Below, in pieces: positions 20,346-32,364 of a stretch of DNA of 64,000 nucleotides. The notes beneath the pieces were generated by a model, which was given only the letters and a program-made list of their open reading frames with translations, made no database searches and was not told the origin of the DNA. A program made the position numbers and the translations under genes. Position 1 is the stretch's first letter; every line of letters starts with the position of its first letter. Source of the DNA: Argyresthia goedartella (Eukaryota > Arthropoda > Insecta > Lepidoptera > Argyresthiidae); contig OX463809.1 in assembly GCA_949825045.1 (NCBI GenBank), positions 8,211,501 to 8,275,500 of the forward strand. Direction: 5' to 3'.

Positions 20346-20552
20346 CGTTGTTATCCCGTTTAAACATTTTTAACATAGTTACCGTATCTACGTGTCTTTA
20401 GCTAAAATAACAAAAATAATTTCAACAATAAAAAAGTTGCCACAGCAACTATGGGCCTATAGCTGCAGCGACGATGCACTTACGTGCGGTAACAATAAAA
20501 TTCTAACAAAGCTTTTATTGTCGCTTTGTTAGCCGATTTTTCTCTGAGTGTA

Positions 20553-21138
20553 TAGAGGCAATCACAAACAAATAATTTAGAAACGTTAATCAGAAACAAA
20601 GCTTGTAGAAAGTCCGTAATTGGCCTATACCAAGAATATTTATTAAACTATAATCCTTTTTAATTAACAATAAACGTATAATCGAAATAAAATAAATAAT
20701 CCGCAAAGTGCATCGTCAATTAATATAATCTAAACTTACTTTTTAATTATACGTTCTGTGGGCTTTGTTACAATAAATAAATAATAAATAAGGATTGATA
20801 GGGATAGGGATTGATATAATAATAAATATGAATCCCTCTGATACTCATTTGTTAGGATCAACTTAAATTTTTACTTTTCCTTCCTTACGTAGTATCTTAT
20901 ACCTATCACCTGATTGACTGACTGACGGAAATGATTTTTCTCTATTCCTCAGTCCCACAAAGTCACAAAGAGTTGTCACAATGTCGATCTATGTCCAGTA
21001 ATTGGAGACAAGTAAATCAATATAGAAACAAATAACCCGACTGCATTTTCCTTGAATACCACATACATACTTATATTTGCATATGCACCTAGTTACGCAC
21101 ATGAAGATATGGGAGTAGCCATAGTAATTACCTTTACC
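20553..21138. other. Unassigned AT-rich sequence
   Basis: No supported feature. At 21055-21110 the words gaataccacatacatacttat and gcacctagttacgcacatg resemble GTCY-element interior. Confidence 0.3.
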
Positions 21139-21952
21139 TACACACGTATCATAAACCCTCTTTACGCGTCCAAAAACCGCACTTTACGATCAGCATAATT
21201 TTAAACTACTTTGTAAAAACTCATTTCTTATCTAAATATTGAACATTATGACCATAATGTGTAATTTTTCTACACAATCAAATTTCGAACGCCGACGCCC
21301 GCCTGCGTGTCGCCCCTACTTTGTCTGTGAAGTTGGTACTACAGAACAAGCTAAACAACTCAATGCCACAATGCCGGTCAAACATGCGGTTCCTGAACAC
21401 AAAGAGAGCTTATGATATGTGTGTAGATAAACTAGAGTATGTAACTGAACATAATTAGGCATTATGTATCAGTCACATAATAGTAGTTTATGTGACTGCT
21501 ACATAATGGAGGGCATTAAAACTCGAGAGTGGCGAGTTTCATAATAATATCACTCGAGAGTTTTAATGCCTAATTATGTACAGTTACATACACTAGTTAA
21601 TCTACACACATATCATAAGCTCTCTTTGATGTGTTCAGGAACCGCATGTTTGATCGGCATTGTGGCTCTGCAATTGTTTAGCTTGTTCTTTACTACCAAC
21701 TTCACGCAGACGGGCGTCGGCGTTCGAAGTTTGAATGTCAGTACCAACTTCACAGACAAACTAGGGACGGCACGCGGGTGGGCGTCGGCGTTCGAAATTT
21801 GAATGTCATAATATGTAGAAAAATTACACATTATGGTCATAATGGGTAATTTTTCAGATAAGAAATGAGTTTTTACCAAGTAGTTTAACATTATACTGAT
21901 TATAACGTGCGGTTTTTGTACGCAGTAAAGAGGGTTTATGATACGTGTGTAG
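21139..21952. mobile_element. Foldback element, ~814 bp
   Basis: The outer 28 bp (ctacacacgtatcataaacc…) are exactly inverted at the right end (…ggtttatgatacgtgtgtag). Long inverted homology continues inward through gtgcggtttttg-, cattatggtcataatg-, cgaacgccgacgcccg- and gcctaattatgta-type blocks to a centre near 21480-21560. The right arm is longer by a duplicated ggcgtcggcgttcgaa block. No transposase is encoded. A single-arm relative lies at 28400-28835. Confidence 0.8.
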
Positions 21953-22400
21953 ATAAACTACTATTAAAACTACATTTTGTGATCTAAAATCCATTAAAAT
22001 CCATCAAACCGTTTGGGCTGTAGCGCATTCTATCTAAATGGCCAAACACACAAATATACGCTCGGAAAACATTACCCTCCTTCTTGTGCAGTCAAGTAAA
22101 AAATACGCTCTTACTTTGTTTATCACTTTCAAGGAAAAAAACACCAACTCACGATTATCTATAGTCTCTGTAGCCACCAAAGATTGCCACTACAATATGA
22201 GAAATAAGTACGTATTTATGAAAAGAGATTAGAAAATATACTCCGTGATTTTGATTTTGAACTATTTATGATACGGACTACGTATATTTCGTTTAATATA
22301 ATAATAATGTAGCCTATTAATGTCTCCACCGAGGGGCACGGGCTTTTACCCGTAAAGTACAATAAATAAAAGTGCCTACATACAGTTATCAGTTAGATCA
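21953..22400. other. Unassigned sequence
   Basis: Mostly unrecognised. 22320-22360 (tgtctccaccgaggggcacgggctttt) looks like the reverse of an RTE-like 3' tail, compare 2508-2545. Confidence 0.3.
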
Positions 22401-22419
22401 GGATACTGTACCATAGATC

Positions 22420-23470
22420 ACCTACAATCAATCAGCCAAATCCTACAAAAACACAAAGAATTCAATACCCCACTCTACATACGATTTGTGGATATTTGCA
22501 AGGCCTTTGATACCATAGCACACAACTCTATATGGTCGGCTTAATATTTACATAAACTAAAGGATCTATACACCGACACCATCTAAAACAACAGTGTCAG
22601 CAGAATTAGACTTGACAAAACAGGCCAACGAATCAAAATGGGCAAGGAGTTAATCAAAGAGACCTGATGGAACCAAAGCCCTTCATAGCAGTGCTGGAAT
22701 CAATTAAAGAGCAAAGTGATTTAGCAGAAAGTGGCAAAAAAAACTGTATAACTTGAGATTCGCTGACGATATCGTGATATATCCTCGAAACTCAAAAAAG
22801 CTGGACACCATGATGTGTGATTTAAGTCGTGTGAGTAGAGCAGTAGGTCTCGAAATGACTTTACAAAAGCAAATGGAGAAAAGATATCAAAAACGGTTGA
22901 CGACCAGGAAGTTGAATAATTACAAGATTATATCTATTTCAGAGAACTACTAGTGTCCTCTAGAAATGAGGACAAGGAAGAAATTGATCGTCGTATATCA
23001 ATAGTATGGAAAAATACTGGTCAATGAAGGATATCTTAAAGGAGAGCTAACTATTAAATTAAAATCTCAAATACTTGTATCCTGCCCTCACGTTCTTATG
23101 GATGCCAAACCTGGACGCTTACATCTAAAAATGTGAGTTTTTTTTTTGTGACAAAAGGCGGTGGAAAGAAGTACAACCAATGTAAGACTCAAAGATAAGA
23201 AAAGAAGCTCAGAAATAATAACACCTACCAAAGTAAAAGATGCCATAGAGAAGGATGAAAAGGAAATGGGCAGGACACGTACCTAGAATTAAAGATGGCA
23301 GATGGATCAGGGAGACGACGGTGTGCCGGGGACCAGAAAAAGGACGTCGTCGGCCCCAGAAGAGATGGTCAGACGACATTGTACACGTGGCAGGTCGGGA
23401 TTGAATGGACAGAGCAGAAGATAGAGACAAAAGGCAACGCTTGGTGGAGGCCTTTACCCGGTCAGGTTAG
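22420..23470 (+). pseudogene. RTE-type LINE reverse transcriptase, degenerate
   Basis: Pieces of an RTE protein appear in order across several frames. IDHLQSISQIL and IRFVDICKAFDTIAH (RT motif A region, 22415-22520) come first, then RFADDIVIY (motif C, FADD, 22756-22782). LISCPHVLMDAK (23075-23105) and KWAGHVPRIKDGRWIRE with RRPQKRWSDDIVHV (23260-23390) follow, ending near VEAFTRSG. Stops and frameshifts separate the pieces. The endonuclease domain is absent. Confidence 0.8.
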
Positions 23471-25318
23471 TCATAAATAAATAACTATCTACATAAATTA
23501 TTTAAAATATAAATAATTAAAATTATACGATAATGCATGATTTATACAAATATTTCAATCAATTAGAAATAGTAATATAATAGGTATAAAATCATTATAA
23601 ACTAATAAAATGTTTGTTAATAGTTAATTATATATACAAGGTCAAACTAAATCTAAAACTGTAATTATATTAATGAAAACAATAATTTAAATAAATAACA
23701 ATTTAAAATATTTGGGTTGTGGGTTAAATAAAGGCTTTTTATTTAATTTATTTATAACATATAATTATCATTTTTGTAATCTAGCATCCACTGCATCCTA
23801 TTACAACAAACGAAATCAAAGTGGAAATAAATAGTCCGAACAAAACTTATGACAAAACGGTGAAAATATATTCTGAAACGAATGTGATTTATATACAAAG
23901 GTGTAACTTGCTGATCCAAGGAGGGTCCCGAAAGTGTTTTACAAGCTTTTTATAAAGATGTCAGAAAGTTATTGGAAGCCGGTCGCGCGAACACCCCGCA
24001 GTCTACTCGAGTTGTTTTTGTCTACGGTTGTTGATGTGCGCTGTCACACACACACACACATTTCTAACAAAAAACCATCAGCAAAGACGTAGCCTGGGCT
24101 GCATTGAAACCGGATTCCGGAGGCGTTACAACTAGTCTTAAAAAAAATACGTCACGCCTATTCCTGTACTAGATGGCAGAGGCACAGTCATATTCACGTT
24201 TATCCAGTTATTCAAATCTTGAGTGACAAGAGGCTAGCCAATCGATGAGTTAATTATTTCAGTAATTGGAAAGTGGAACCTATGACAACTATACTAGCTG
24301 TTCTTCTTCACCAAGCTAACTAGACGCCTTCATCTTTTGTCTCATGCCACATATGCCTTGAAGCATGGTTTATTTCACAGTTGTGACATGAGACGGAATA
24401 TGCCTGTCAGGCGACTAGTGGTCTTGTTATATAGGTAGATAGATAGATAATTCATTATTCATTGTTCGGTACAAACACAAACACATTATTGGTTATTAAC
24501 AAATTACAAACCACACAAAATAAATTATGACAAAAAAAAACAAAGATATTAAATAAAACAATGAAAATTTATTATAATTAACACAGTAAAAATATGGAAA
24601 GTAAGGATCACTATGTTTTGTATGGAGAAATTGAAGAAAACTGAATTTTCAGTATAAACATTTTTGTATTTTTGTTAGGAATGACTAATCCTAAATTTAT
24701 AAAACTTTGTGTTTGTGTATGAAAGAGACAACATTTAGCTAAAAATAAAAAAGTAGTAAAATATGTTACTAATCTTATCATGAAAATGGATGACATTAAG
24801 GACGAACTGATTTTGAATATTAAATTTTAGTCATCAAAATTAAAAGAAAATTAGATGTAAAACTTCGAAATTAACTTATAAAGAATTAAAAAAATACGGA
24901 AACAACTATTGAATAACGAACTAATAGATATTGAAATTATGAAATGCTGAATCTGTCAGAAAATATTGCCAATTTCATGAGTAAGCACCCAATATGATAT
25001 TAAGTAAATATGAGTCGTTCCGGACCGTAATAATTCTAAGAGGCTTGACGTCATGCCGGTCTGACCTGTCTAAATCAACATACTACATAGTCCGACGGAG
25101 TCGGAACGACGACGAGGATCGAGAAACAAGAGAAAGAGAAACTCCATGTCCATGGTAGTCGGACGTCGTCAGTGAGACTAGTATCGAGGATCTCCGTCTC
25201 TATCTCACTTTCCATCCCCATAAATCGTGATTATTATCAAACATGAAAGATTCAAATGTGACGTGAGGTCAAAAATTAAAGTCGAAAATTCAAAAAATGT
25301 AGAGAGTATAATATTATA
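23471..25318. other. Unassigned, very AT-rich
   Basis: A long gene-free stretch. 24173-24245 (ggcagaggcacagtc…gagtgacaagaggctagcc) is a SINE C fragment in minus orientation. 24045-24058 is a short (CA)n run. 25000-25215 is less AT-rich and unassigned. Short frames at 24611-24796 and elsewhere carry no domain. Confidence 0.35.
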
Positions 25319-25720
25319 AAAAAACCGGTCAAGTGCGAGTCTAAATCGCACACGAAGGGTTCCGTACCACCGTTCAATGGAAGCGATGGTGTGGAGTGAA
25401 TAGTTTGGATTTTACACAGCAAAATATTGTTTACAAAGTTATTGGTGCGGTTACTTTCACACTCCATGTACGTAACCAGGTGCATCCATAAGTTTGTATG
25501 TGGTATTGTTGTATGGGAGCCCCCTTAAATATTTATTTCATCCTGTTTTTTAGTATTTTTTGTTATAGCGGCAACATAAATACATAATCTGTGAAAATTT
25601 CAACTCTCTAGCTAGCTAGGTTCTTGAGATACAGCCTGGTGACAGACGGACGGACGGACGGACGGACAGCGAAGTCTTAGTAATAGGGTCCCGTTTGGAA
25701 CCCTTCGGGTACGGAACCCT
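25319..25720 (-). mobile_element. GTCY-type element G3
   Basis: A reverse-oriented full copy closely matching G1 at 1818-2232, including the shared interior coding-like stretch (25276-25485 minus equals 2065-2247 plus almost residue for residue). It has four GACG units before gtctgtcaccaggctg on the minus strand. Because both copies carry the same 60-codon frame, that frame is a property of the element and not of a gene. Confidence 0.85.
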
Positions 25721-25984
25721 AAAAAGGAAGAAAATACAATATTATTTGCTACATATACTTACTTATTATCGTGAAATTAATTTGTGATAAGCAAATAAAT
25801 ATATGAAAATATGCCACAAAAAAGTGCACTCATTAATTAATAATAATATAAATAATAAATTTATATTTTCAGATTCATTTAAAAAAAAATATATTTGTCA
25901 AACTTAAAAAATAACACTAAACTGACATGCTAGTTTGTCCTGCTCAATTATAAATAATAATAGTAATAGATCTACTAAATATTT

Positions 25985-26460
25985 ATCACCCAAATGTGTA
26001 GTGTTAGGTAATCAAACAATGTGTCCTGCCAATCCTCACTTATGGTGCCGAAACATGGACGCCCACAAAAGCACAAAATTAGAGTCGCACGGCTGTGGAG
26101 CGTGGCATGCTAGGCATCAGCCTCGGATTTCAACGTTAGGCACGCGGTCAATAACGCTGAAATCCGCAGACTTACCAAAGTCGCAGACGTGGGTACGCGC
26201 ATCACTGAGCTAAAGTGGCAATGAACGGGACACTTGGTTAGAAGGGAGGACGGAAGGTGGACCAAGGCAGCCACAGCGTGGCGGCCGCGAACAGGACAGA
26301 GAACAGCGGGCAGACCACCGGCCCGATGGTCAGATGACATTGTTAAAGTGACTGGAAAGAAGTGGACGAAACTGTCGGCTGACCGTAGCGTATGGCGTGC
26401 TTTGGAGGAGGCCTATGCCCAACAGTGGGATGACAAGGGCTGATGATGATGATGATGATT
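25985..26460 (+). pseudogene. RTE-type LINE C-terminus with (GAT)n tail
   Basis: Recognisable pieces are VLPILTYGAETW-like residues at 26028-26060 (frameshifted), NAEIRRLTKVADVGTRI, KLKWQ, a stop, then GHLVRREDGRWTKAATAW and GQRTAGRPPARWSDDIVKV in one open frame (26234-26443), ending EEAYAQQWDDKG. A tgatgatgatgatgat run at 26440-26459 is the typical RTE 3' tail. Confidence 0.85.
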
Positions 26461-27863
26461 TGTAGTGTTAAGAAGGTAAATTAAATTATTTATTTATTTG
26501 GTTTACAAAACAGATAACAATCACAAAATTACATTATTAAAGCATGCACAGAATATGGTTCCCGACTGCTCTCCAAAGTATGTAATCACATATAGTGACA
26601 TATGGGAGGCGGAACACAATTAATCAACATTAAAATGCTAGATATTAATTAACTGGTAGTAGTGGTTTCTTCGTTGTCGGCTTCGGTGACCTGGTTATAC
26701 TCAGCGGAACGAAACGAGATCGTTAGATTCCCATGTCTCCCGGACTAGTAGTATACTCCGTGGAGTGTTCTAACGAAACCATGTCCACACCGAAGATGAC
26801 AGGTTCCAGGTTCGATCACTTTCAGGAGAGGACTCACGAATAATTTATCTCAAGTTGTTGGCTTGAGAATTACACAGATTATCAGGTTTCACAGAGGTGC
26901 GGAAAAGAACCGCTGCTCTACTCCCCGAATCTTTTCTGAAGCCCGATAATATGGCCCAGGCAAACATACACTTTATCGCTATGATATTAAAGCACCAAAA
27001 CAATCCTGAAGTTAAGTTCACATGCTCCCGTTTTTTTCCTGTAACGTTTTTGTACCGTTTTACGGTTCCGTAGCTATAAAAGCCGTGGAGTGAAAACTCT
27101 TTTAATTGACATGTCGGTGCCCGGGTGTGGTTTTCAGTGTTTTTTTTCTCGTCTATACTCAGCGGTAGAAGCAAGAAATAAGTTGCGGAAAATGTTACAG
27201 TGTACGCCATTTAACAATACATAAGTAAGAGTATAAACTCTTATAATAGGCCTGGTATGAAGAAATCGCTTAAGCACCATAATATACCACAGTGCACTTC
27301 CCGCTTGAATGGAAAAAGACTGACGTTATGACATACATAATGAGCTGAATTAGTATGAATAGAGTCTAATTCGAAGGCAAACATAGTGTCCCCTTGTTTG
27401 TGCTCAAAATCACGGCATGCATTCAGCATTTGTGCATATCTGAATAGCGTCGCTCTTATTTTGAATGTTTTTAGACTTTTGGAACCTTAAAAATTTAGAC
27501 TAACCGTGTACTACAAAAATGTTACCCATAGTTTAACCTCAAAACAAACGTCAAATCTTATATATTTGCGCAAGCAAGTGTTGAACAGTAGTTATTTATT
27601 TGTGGTAAGGCCCCAAGTTTTTCGAGCGCGGTTCTAGATATTTTGTATATGACTATGTACCAGAGATATTTGTTTATCTGAGGGGCATATTTAAGCCATT
27701 GAAAACGCTTAGGTGTACTTCGGTAGCCCAGAGCGAATATCGGTAACACGATACTTAAGACTTTTTCATCACTAATGCTCTGAAAACAAGTTGTATTTAA
27801 CTCGATACGTAAAGGTTAATGCGATATACCACCCAAAGAGGTAAGTAAATTTGAAAATTGTTC
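26461..27863. other. Unassigned sequence
   Basis: 26480-26600 (tttatttggtttacaaaacagataacaatcac) looks like a minus-oriented LINE 3' end. A minus-strand 121-residue frame at 26845-27210 and smaller ones at 27241-27429 and 27558-27749 have no recognised domain. A ctataaaag TATA-like word at 27074 stands alone. Confidence 0.3.
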
Positions 27864-28125
27864 AGGGGCACAATTCCGGTACACAATTACAGCTCAATGA
27901 AAATTACATGACGATTACGATCAACAGATATCCAATATCTGACGATTTTGTAATCCGATGCCCTTTGTTGATTAACTTAATTATTGTGCTTACCAATTAC
28001 CTTAATTTTTAACATAATAGCCTAAAAAAATATTCTCCGAACGCCAAATATTGGATATCTAAAGTTGACCGTAATCGTCATGTAATTGTCATTGAGCTGT
28101 CATTGTGTACCGGAATTGGGCCCCG
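27864..28125. mobile_element. MITE with ~70-bp TIRs
   Basis: The left arm ggggcacaattccggtacac…acatgacgattacg is inverted at the right end (…cgtaatcgtcatgt…gtgtaccggaattgggcccc) with about five mismatches. The element is ~262 bp with an AT-rich centre and no coding capacity. Confidence 0.85.
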
Positions 28126-28399
28126 GGGCTCCTTTCCTTGTTTTTTGGGCCCAGCCTCATATTTGACGCAAGACGAATTTGTTTAAAATATATTGTTACG
28201 AAAAAAAAATATTCTTTAGTGATAAAAAGCAGAGTATAAGCACCCTTGAGCCATAAGCAACCTCGCTTGCTTCGCGCGCTCGTTCTCTTAATATCCCGAG
28301 TTACGTCCCTTGTTTAAGCCTAAAATTTAATCGCACATCAAAAATACTGATTTGCACGCAAAAAAGGATCAACAAAAACACTTTCTATCTTTTAAATAT

Positions 28400-28835
28400 T
28401 TGATCTACACCCGTATCATAAACCCTCTTTACTGCGTTCAAAAACCGCACGTTACGATCAGCATTATGTTAAACTACTTGGTAAAAACTCGTTTCGTATC
28501 TGGAAAACTACACATAATGGTCATTATGTGTAGTTTTTCTACATATAATGACATTAAAATTTCGAACGCCGACGCCCACCCGCGTGCCGTCCTTAGTTTG
28601 TCTGTAAGTTGGTACTGACATTCAAATTTCGAACGCCGACGCCCGAAGTTGGTGCTACAGAACAAGCTAAAACAACTGCAGAGCTTTCCTACTATACATT
28701 TTTATCTATGTGCAGAGCCACAATACCGGTCAAACATGCGGTTGCTGAACACATCAAAGAGAGCTATGATAAACTAGTGTATGTAACTGTACATAATTAG
28801 GCATTATGCAGCAGTCACATAAACTACTATTATGT
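28400..28835 (+). mobile_element. Single-arm copy of the 21.1-kb foldback family
   Basis: Follows the left arm of 21139-21952: cgtatcataaaccctcttta, gttacgatcagcat, tttcgaacgccgacgccc, ggtcaaacatgcggtt, gtacataattaggcattatg. At about 28835, where the inverted second arm should start, the MITE core begins instead. Confidence 0.75.
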
Positions 28836-28990
28836 GTACTTTAAACTTAAGTTTATGTTTTAGGTAATTTTTTTTGTTCTTATATGTTCAACCTAACACG
28901 AAGGAGAAAGGGGGCTTCGCTTCGCTCACCCCCTTTACCCTTCACCTAAGCTGCCGCAGTATTTTGCCCTGATATTTGCTGTGCAAATCA
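28836..28990 (+). repeat. MITE core module without its TIRs
   Basis: Contains aagtttatgttttaggta, atgttcaacctaacacgaagg, the gcttcgcttcgctcaccccc hairpin and cacctaagctgccgcagtattttgccctg. This is the same core as in the elements at 1637, 9207, 32783 and 46715. Confidence 0.75.
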
Positions 28991-29835
28991 GTATTTTTGA
29001 TCGGCAGTTTAATATTTTCCCTTGTTCAACAATGTACTATACTATTTTGCCTTACGTTTATAGCTTTACGCAAGTGGGCTTAACCAGAAACTGGATAGAA
29101 AAGTCAATGAAGCGAAAAAATACTTCTCTGAATAACATAACAATATTTATTCCACGCCAATTCTTATCACAATCTAAATGGATATCAATTGAAAAGGGTG
29201 CAACTTGACCTCATTGACCTATGGAAAAGATACGGATCGACAAGTTGTGTCCGACCACGCGGTAAACAGAAATTCTATGTGGAAAAAGGCCAGGGTGCGA
29301 TAACTTAGAAACTTAAGGCCCAGTTCTAGCTGTTGAGGTGAGGGGCGCCGCATTCACCCGTCGTCTTCTGGCGGGGTAGCGGAACTGGCGGGGTAGCGGG
29401 CGGCGCGGAATAGCATCGGGCCTTCCGGAGAGGTTAAAAATAGGTGTTTTTTTCGAATTTACTGAAAAACGGAAATAAGCTTATTGATAAAATTTAAGGA
29501 TTAATACGGAGCTCTAAAAGAGGAAAATTTAGGTATAAAATTATTAGAAAAATCTGTAATTTTATATTAAAATTATTGTTTCTCCTTTTTAATATAGACT
29601 ATGTTCAGGATTTTTTACGATCGAGGCAAATTAATCCAATCGCGTAACGACATAGTATTTAATCTAGATTATCTCTTTGTGAATAACATATATATTTTGA
29701 GACCTTTGAATGTGGTGGAAACAATTTTATATTTTTTTTGCCAAAGCGCTCTTCAGTGGTTTTGTGTGATCTTGGACCTTAAGTGTACAGTATGAAACCG
29801 ATAACAGTGGGCCGAGCCACTTATTCAATAAGACA
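28991..29835. other. Unassigned sequence
   Basis: 29330-29435 is GC-rich with ggcggggtagcgg repeated twice; no gene structure is evident around it. The rest is AT-rich and unassigned. Confidence 0.3.
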
Positions 29836-30265
29836 CCACAGAGCTTGGTGTTGTGGTTCGAGGCTCTACCTCACAAGCGATAGGTCCCGGTTGCTGGCTT
29901 GGGAGGAAGAAAAACGGCCATCAAGAGTTTGGATGTTTATTTATATCTGTGTGATGTCGCTGTTTCTCTATCCCATAATAATAATACCTTGGACACTATT
30001 TACACACATTGATCTAGCCCCAAACTAGGATTCCATGTATCTTGGGCACTAGACAACGATACTCATACCTATATAGATAAATATTATACTTAGATAGGTA
30101 AACAACCATGACTAGGGTACAAACATCCGTTCTCATCAAACAAATATTTGCCCCCACCGGGACTCGAACCCGGGACCCTTGGCTTCGTACGCAAGGTCAC
30201 TGCCGACTCGGCCATTCGGGTCGCCATGACACAGGTGTATCCCAGTGTGGGGTCACAACCCACCA
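29836..30265 (+). mobile_element. SINE B-like copy split by SINE A
   Basis: The left part 29836-29975 has the SINE B order (ggttcgaggctctacctc, taggtccc, ggatgtttatttatatctgtgtgatgtcgctgtttc). The right part 30226-30265 resumes with gacacaggtgtatcccagtgtgggg. A reverse-oriented SINE A fills the gap. Confidence 0.75.
29976..30225 (-). mobile_element. SINE A copy 3, inside SINE B
   Basis: Complete reverse-oriented copy from taataataccttggacac to the head complement gccgactcggccattcggg. Its B box complement is ggactcgaacc. Confidence 0.85.
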
Positions 30266-30316
30266 CCACGTTGAGTCAAGCCAATTAATAAAAAGCTTCA
30301 TCGACTGTTTGCTTTC

Positions 30317-30493
30317 AAACTTCTACGGTAGTCTTGCTTGTATTATTTCAAAGTTAACTAAACATTTTCATTTTGAAAAAATAAATAACTGCAATGGAAG
30401 ATTTAAAACGCCTGTGTTAACCGGGAATCGAACCCGCCAATGAGAAAAAAATTACCCAGTAATTCTTGGATACCGATCCAAGATCATTTTTAG
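30317..30493 (-). repeat. tRNA-like repeat, also at 37381-37558
   Basis: The minus strand carries a B-box-like ggttcgattcccgg at about 30428-30441. The plus-strand start is aaacttctacggtagtcttg. Only two copies are seen, both at the start of the duplicated units, so SINE status is uncertain. Confidence 0.5.
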
Positions 30494-30903
30494 GGTTCCG
30501 CACCCAAGGGTCCAAACGGAGCCCTGTTGCCGTCACCCACGTGTCCGTCCGACCGTCGTCTGTAACACACGTTTTCCAGCCAAACCGTTGAAGCTACAGT
30601 CTTATAAATCTTGTAGAACTAAAGCCATACAAATTATCAAAAAGTATTTTAAAATGTTTTAAGGGGCTACAGCTAAAGTTGGGTGCAAAAAATGTCGACC
30701 CACCCCATCGAATGGGCTATCGTTGTTTAGAGCTCGTTATGTAGATACATACTGATTTTTTTCCAATTTTCCTTAAAATATGGTGATCATGTTTAATATT
30801 ACGTATATTTTACTAGCAAATACCAATATATTGATAAATCTGTTTTTTTTCTTTCAAATTCCCTTATTTTTAGGCTTATAATCTACATTTGTTACGGAAC
30901 CCT
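30493..30903 (+). mobile_element. GTCY-type element G4
   Basis: Starts gggttccgcacccaagggtcc and has a GTCC/GTCGTCT tract at 30542-30562. It ends at gttacggaaccctta, the inverse of its start. It is followed immediately by a second GTCY element. It is present only in unit 1. Confidence 0.65.
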
Positions 30904-31433
30904 TAATATTTCGTGGAGAAATAAGGAACTCTTAAAGTTTCGTCAAGTTTGTCTGTCCATCCGTCCGTCCGTTGCTGTGACAACTTTATGCAGAAACTAT
31001 GAAGACTTAGCAGTTGAAACTTAGTATGTAGATGTATTTTGTGAACCGCTTTACGATATTTATACAAAAAATTTAAAAATTAAAATAATTAAAGGGGGTT
31101 CCTCATACATGGAACTGAAACCAAAACATTTTTTTTTCATCAAACCTATATGTGTGGGTAGCCTATAGATAGGTGCCTTTAAAAATGACGTTGAAGTTTC
31201 TGAAAGCATTTTTCCTTAAATTAATTAAATCGTTAAATAGGCAGAACCTTCCAAAGTGGAAAAATGTGCTTCCCCCCCTCTAACTTTTAAAGTAAGAAAG
31301 TGAAAATCTACAAAAAATATATGCTGTGTATCTCTTTATACACTTTCAAAGAAAATTGGTTTTATAATATAAAATATTTATAAAAACCGCAAAGATAACT
31401 TTGTCATTCATACAAACACTATGAAAACAAAGT

Positions 31434-32036
31434 GGGGTTATTTTTGACAACCAGCTGTCTTGGTCTCCACATGTCAGCGAGGTCAGCAGACGGATCTTTG
31501 CGTCTTTTCACTCCCTCAGGCGTCTGCAGTACTTCTTGCCGCGGCAGACCAAAATCACCTTTGCTCAGTCCCTTCTCCTGCCGCTAATCGACTACGCCGG
31601 TGTCTGTTGGGCGAGCGCGAACGAAGATCTTCTGAACAAACTCGAACGACTTCAGAATCTCGGGATTCGGTTTATCTTCGGGCTGCGCAAATTCGACCAT
31701 GTCTCTCAATTTCGCAAAGAGTTGGGGTGGCTTCCGATTCGTCGTCGCCGAGACTCCCATATTCTTTTTTATCTTTTCAATATATTGAAAAATCCGCGCT
31801 ACCCCAGCTACCTTCGAGACCGCTTTGAGTATTTCTTTTCAGGAGATCGGCAACGGAGATCTCACACGGTCTCACTCTTAGTAGCAACTCCAAGGCATAC
31901 CACTTCCGCATATGAGCACTCCTTCAGGTTGCAGGCGGTCCGACAGTGGAACGCACTTCCTTGTGCGATAAGAGACAGCCCCACTCTTTTCGCTTTCAAA
32001 AACCGGGTAAAAGAGCACTTCCTCTCTCTTTTGTGA
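31434..32036 (+). pseudogene. Jockey/CR1-group LINE, C-terminal 200 residues
   Basis: The frame is open from 31434 to TGA at 32034-32036. It begins GVIFDNQLSWSPHVSEV, the 'LGV..D..L.W..H' segment after RT motif C. It continues with FAQSLLLPLIDYAGVCWA, LERLQNLGIRFIFGL and ELGWLPIRRRRD, and ends AVRQWNALPCAIRDSP with FAFKNRVKEHFLSLL. These are the thumb and C-terminal blocks of Jockey/CR1-group LINEs. No internal stop occurs, so the insertion is young or was 5'-truncated on arrival; endonuclease and RT catalytic motifs are missing. The partial second copy at 38810-39084 is cut by the microsatellite. Confidence 0.85.
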
Positions 32037-32364
32037 TAGTTGTAGTATGTATATTATTATTATATGTAAACTTTATGTACAGGTTTATGTATGTATTGAT
32101 ACGTATTTAGTAGTTTGGTATATACGAGTATGTATTTTATTTACCGTATTTTATAGTTATGTAATTTACTTATACGTATTTTATTATTGTTTAGATATTG
32201 TGCACTGCCTACCCTTTATTGATAAAATTTTCTGTCATGCCTTGGTGTGCTGGAAGAAATCTCTCTTTAGAGATAACCTCGCCTTTGTACATATGTTTTC
32301 TCTTAATGTATCTTTTTAATAAATAACTGTGTTCAATAAAGAATTATGAATTATGAATTATGAA
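32037..32364 (+). mobile_element. LINE 3' UTR with (GAATTAT)3 tail
   Basis: Non-coding 3' region with a late ttcaataaagaattatgaattatgaattatg. The 7-mer tail stands in place of poly(A). aaag flanks both sides of the insertion (31428-31431 and 32361-32364), a possible short target duplication. The last ~75 bp recur alone at 59020-59095. Confidence 0.8.

Larger units (their letters stand above)
18628..20552. mobile_element. 1.9-kb TIR element, non-autonomous, composite
   Basis: The ends read TACACTCTCAAAAAAAT on the left and the complement of TACACTCAGAGAAAAAT on the right (14 of 17 match), consistent with a TA target. The interior holds a minus-strand LINE C-terminus (19380-19860), an 84-bp tandem repeat (20152-20345), and AT-rich sequence with many short aacaatg/caacgt-type words. 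No transposase for this element is recognised. The short TIR makes the boundaries tentative. Confidence 0.5.
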
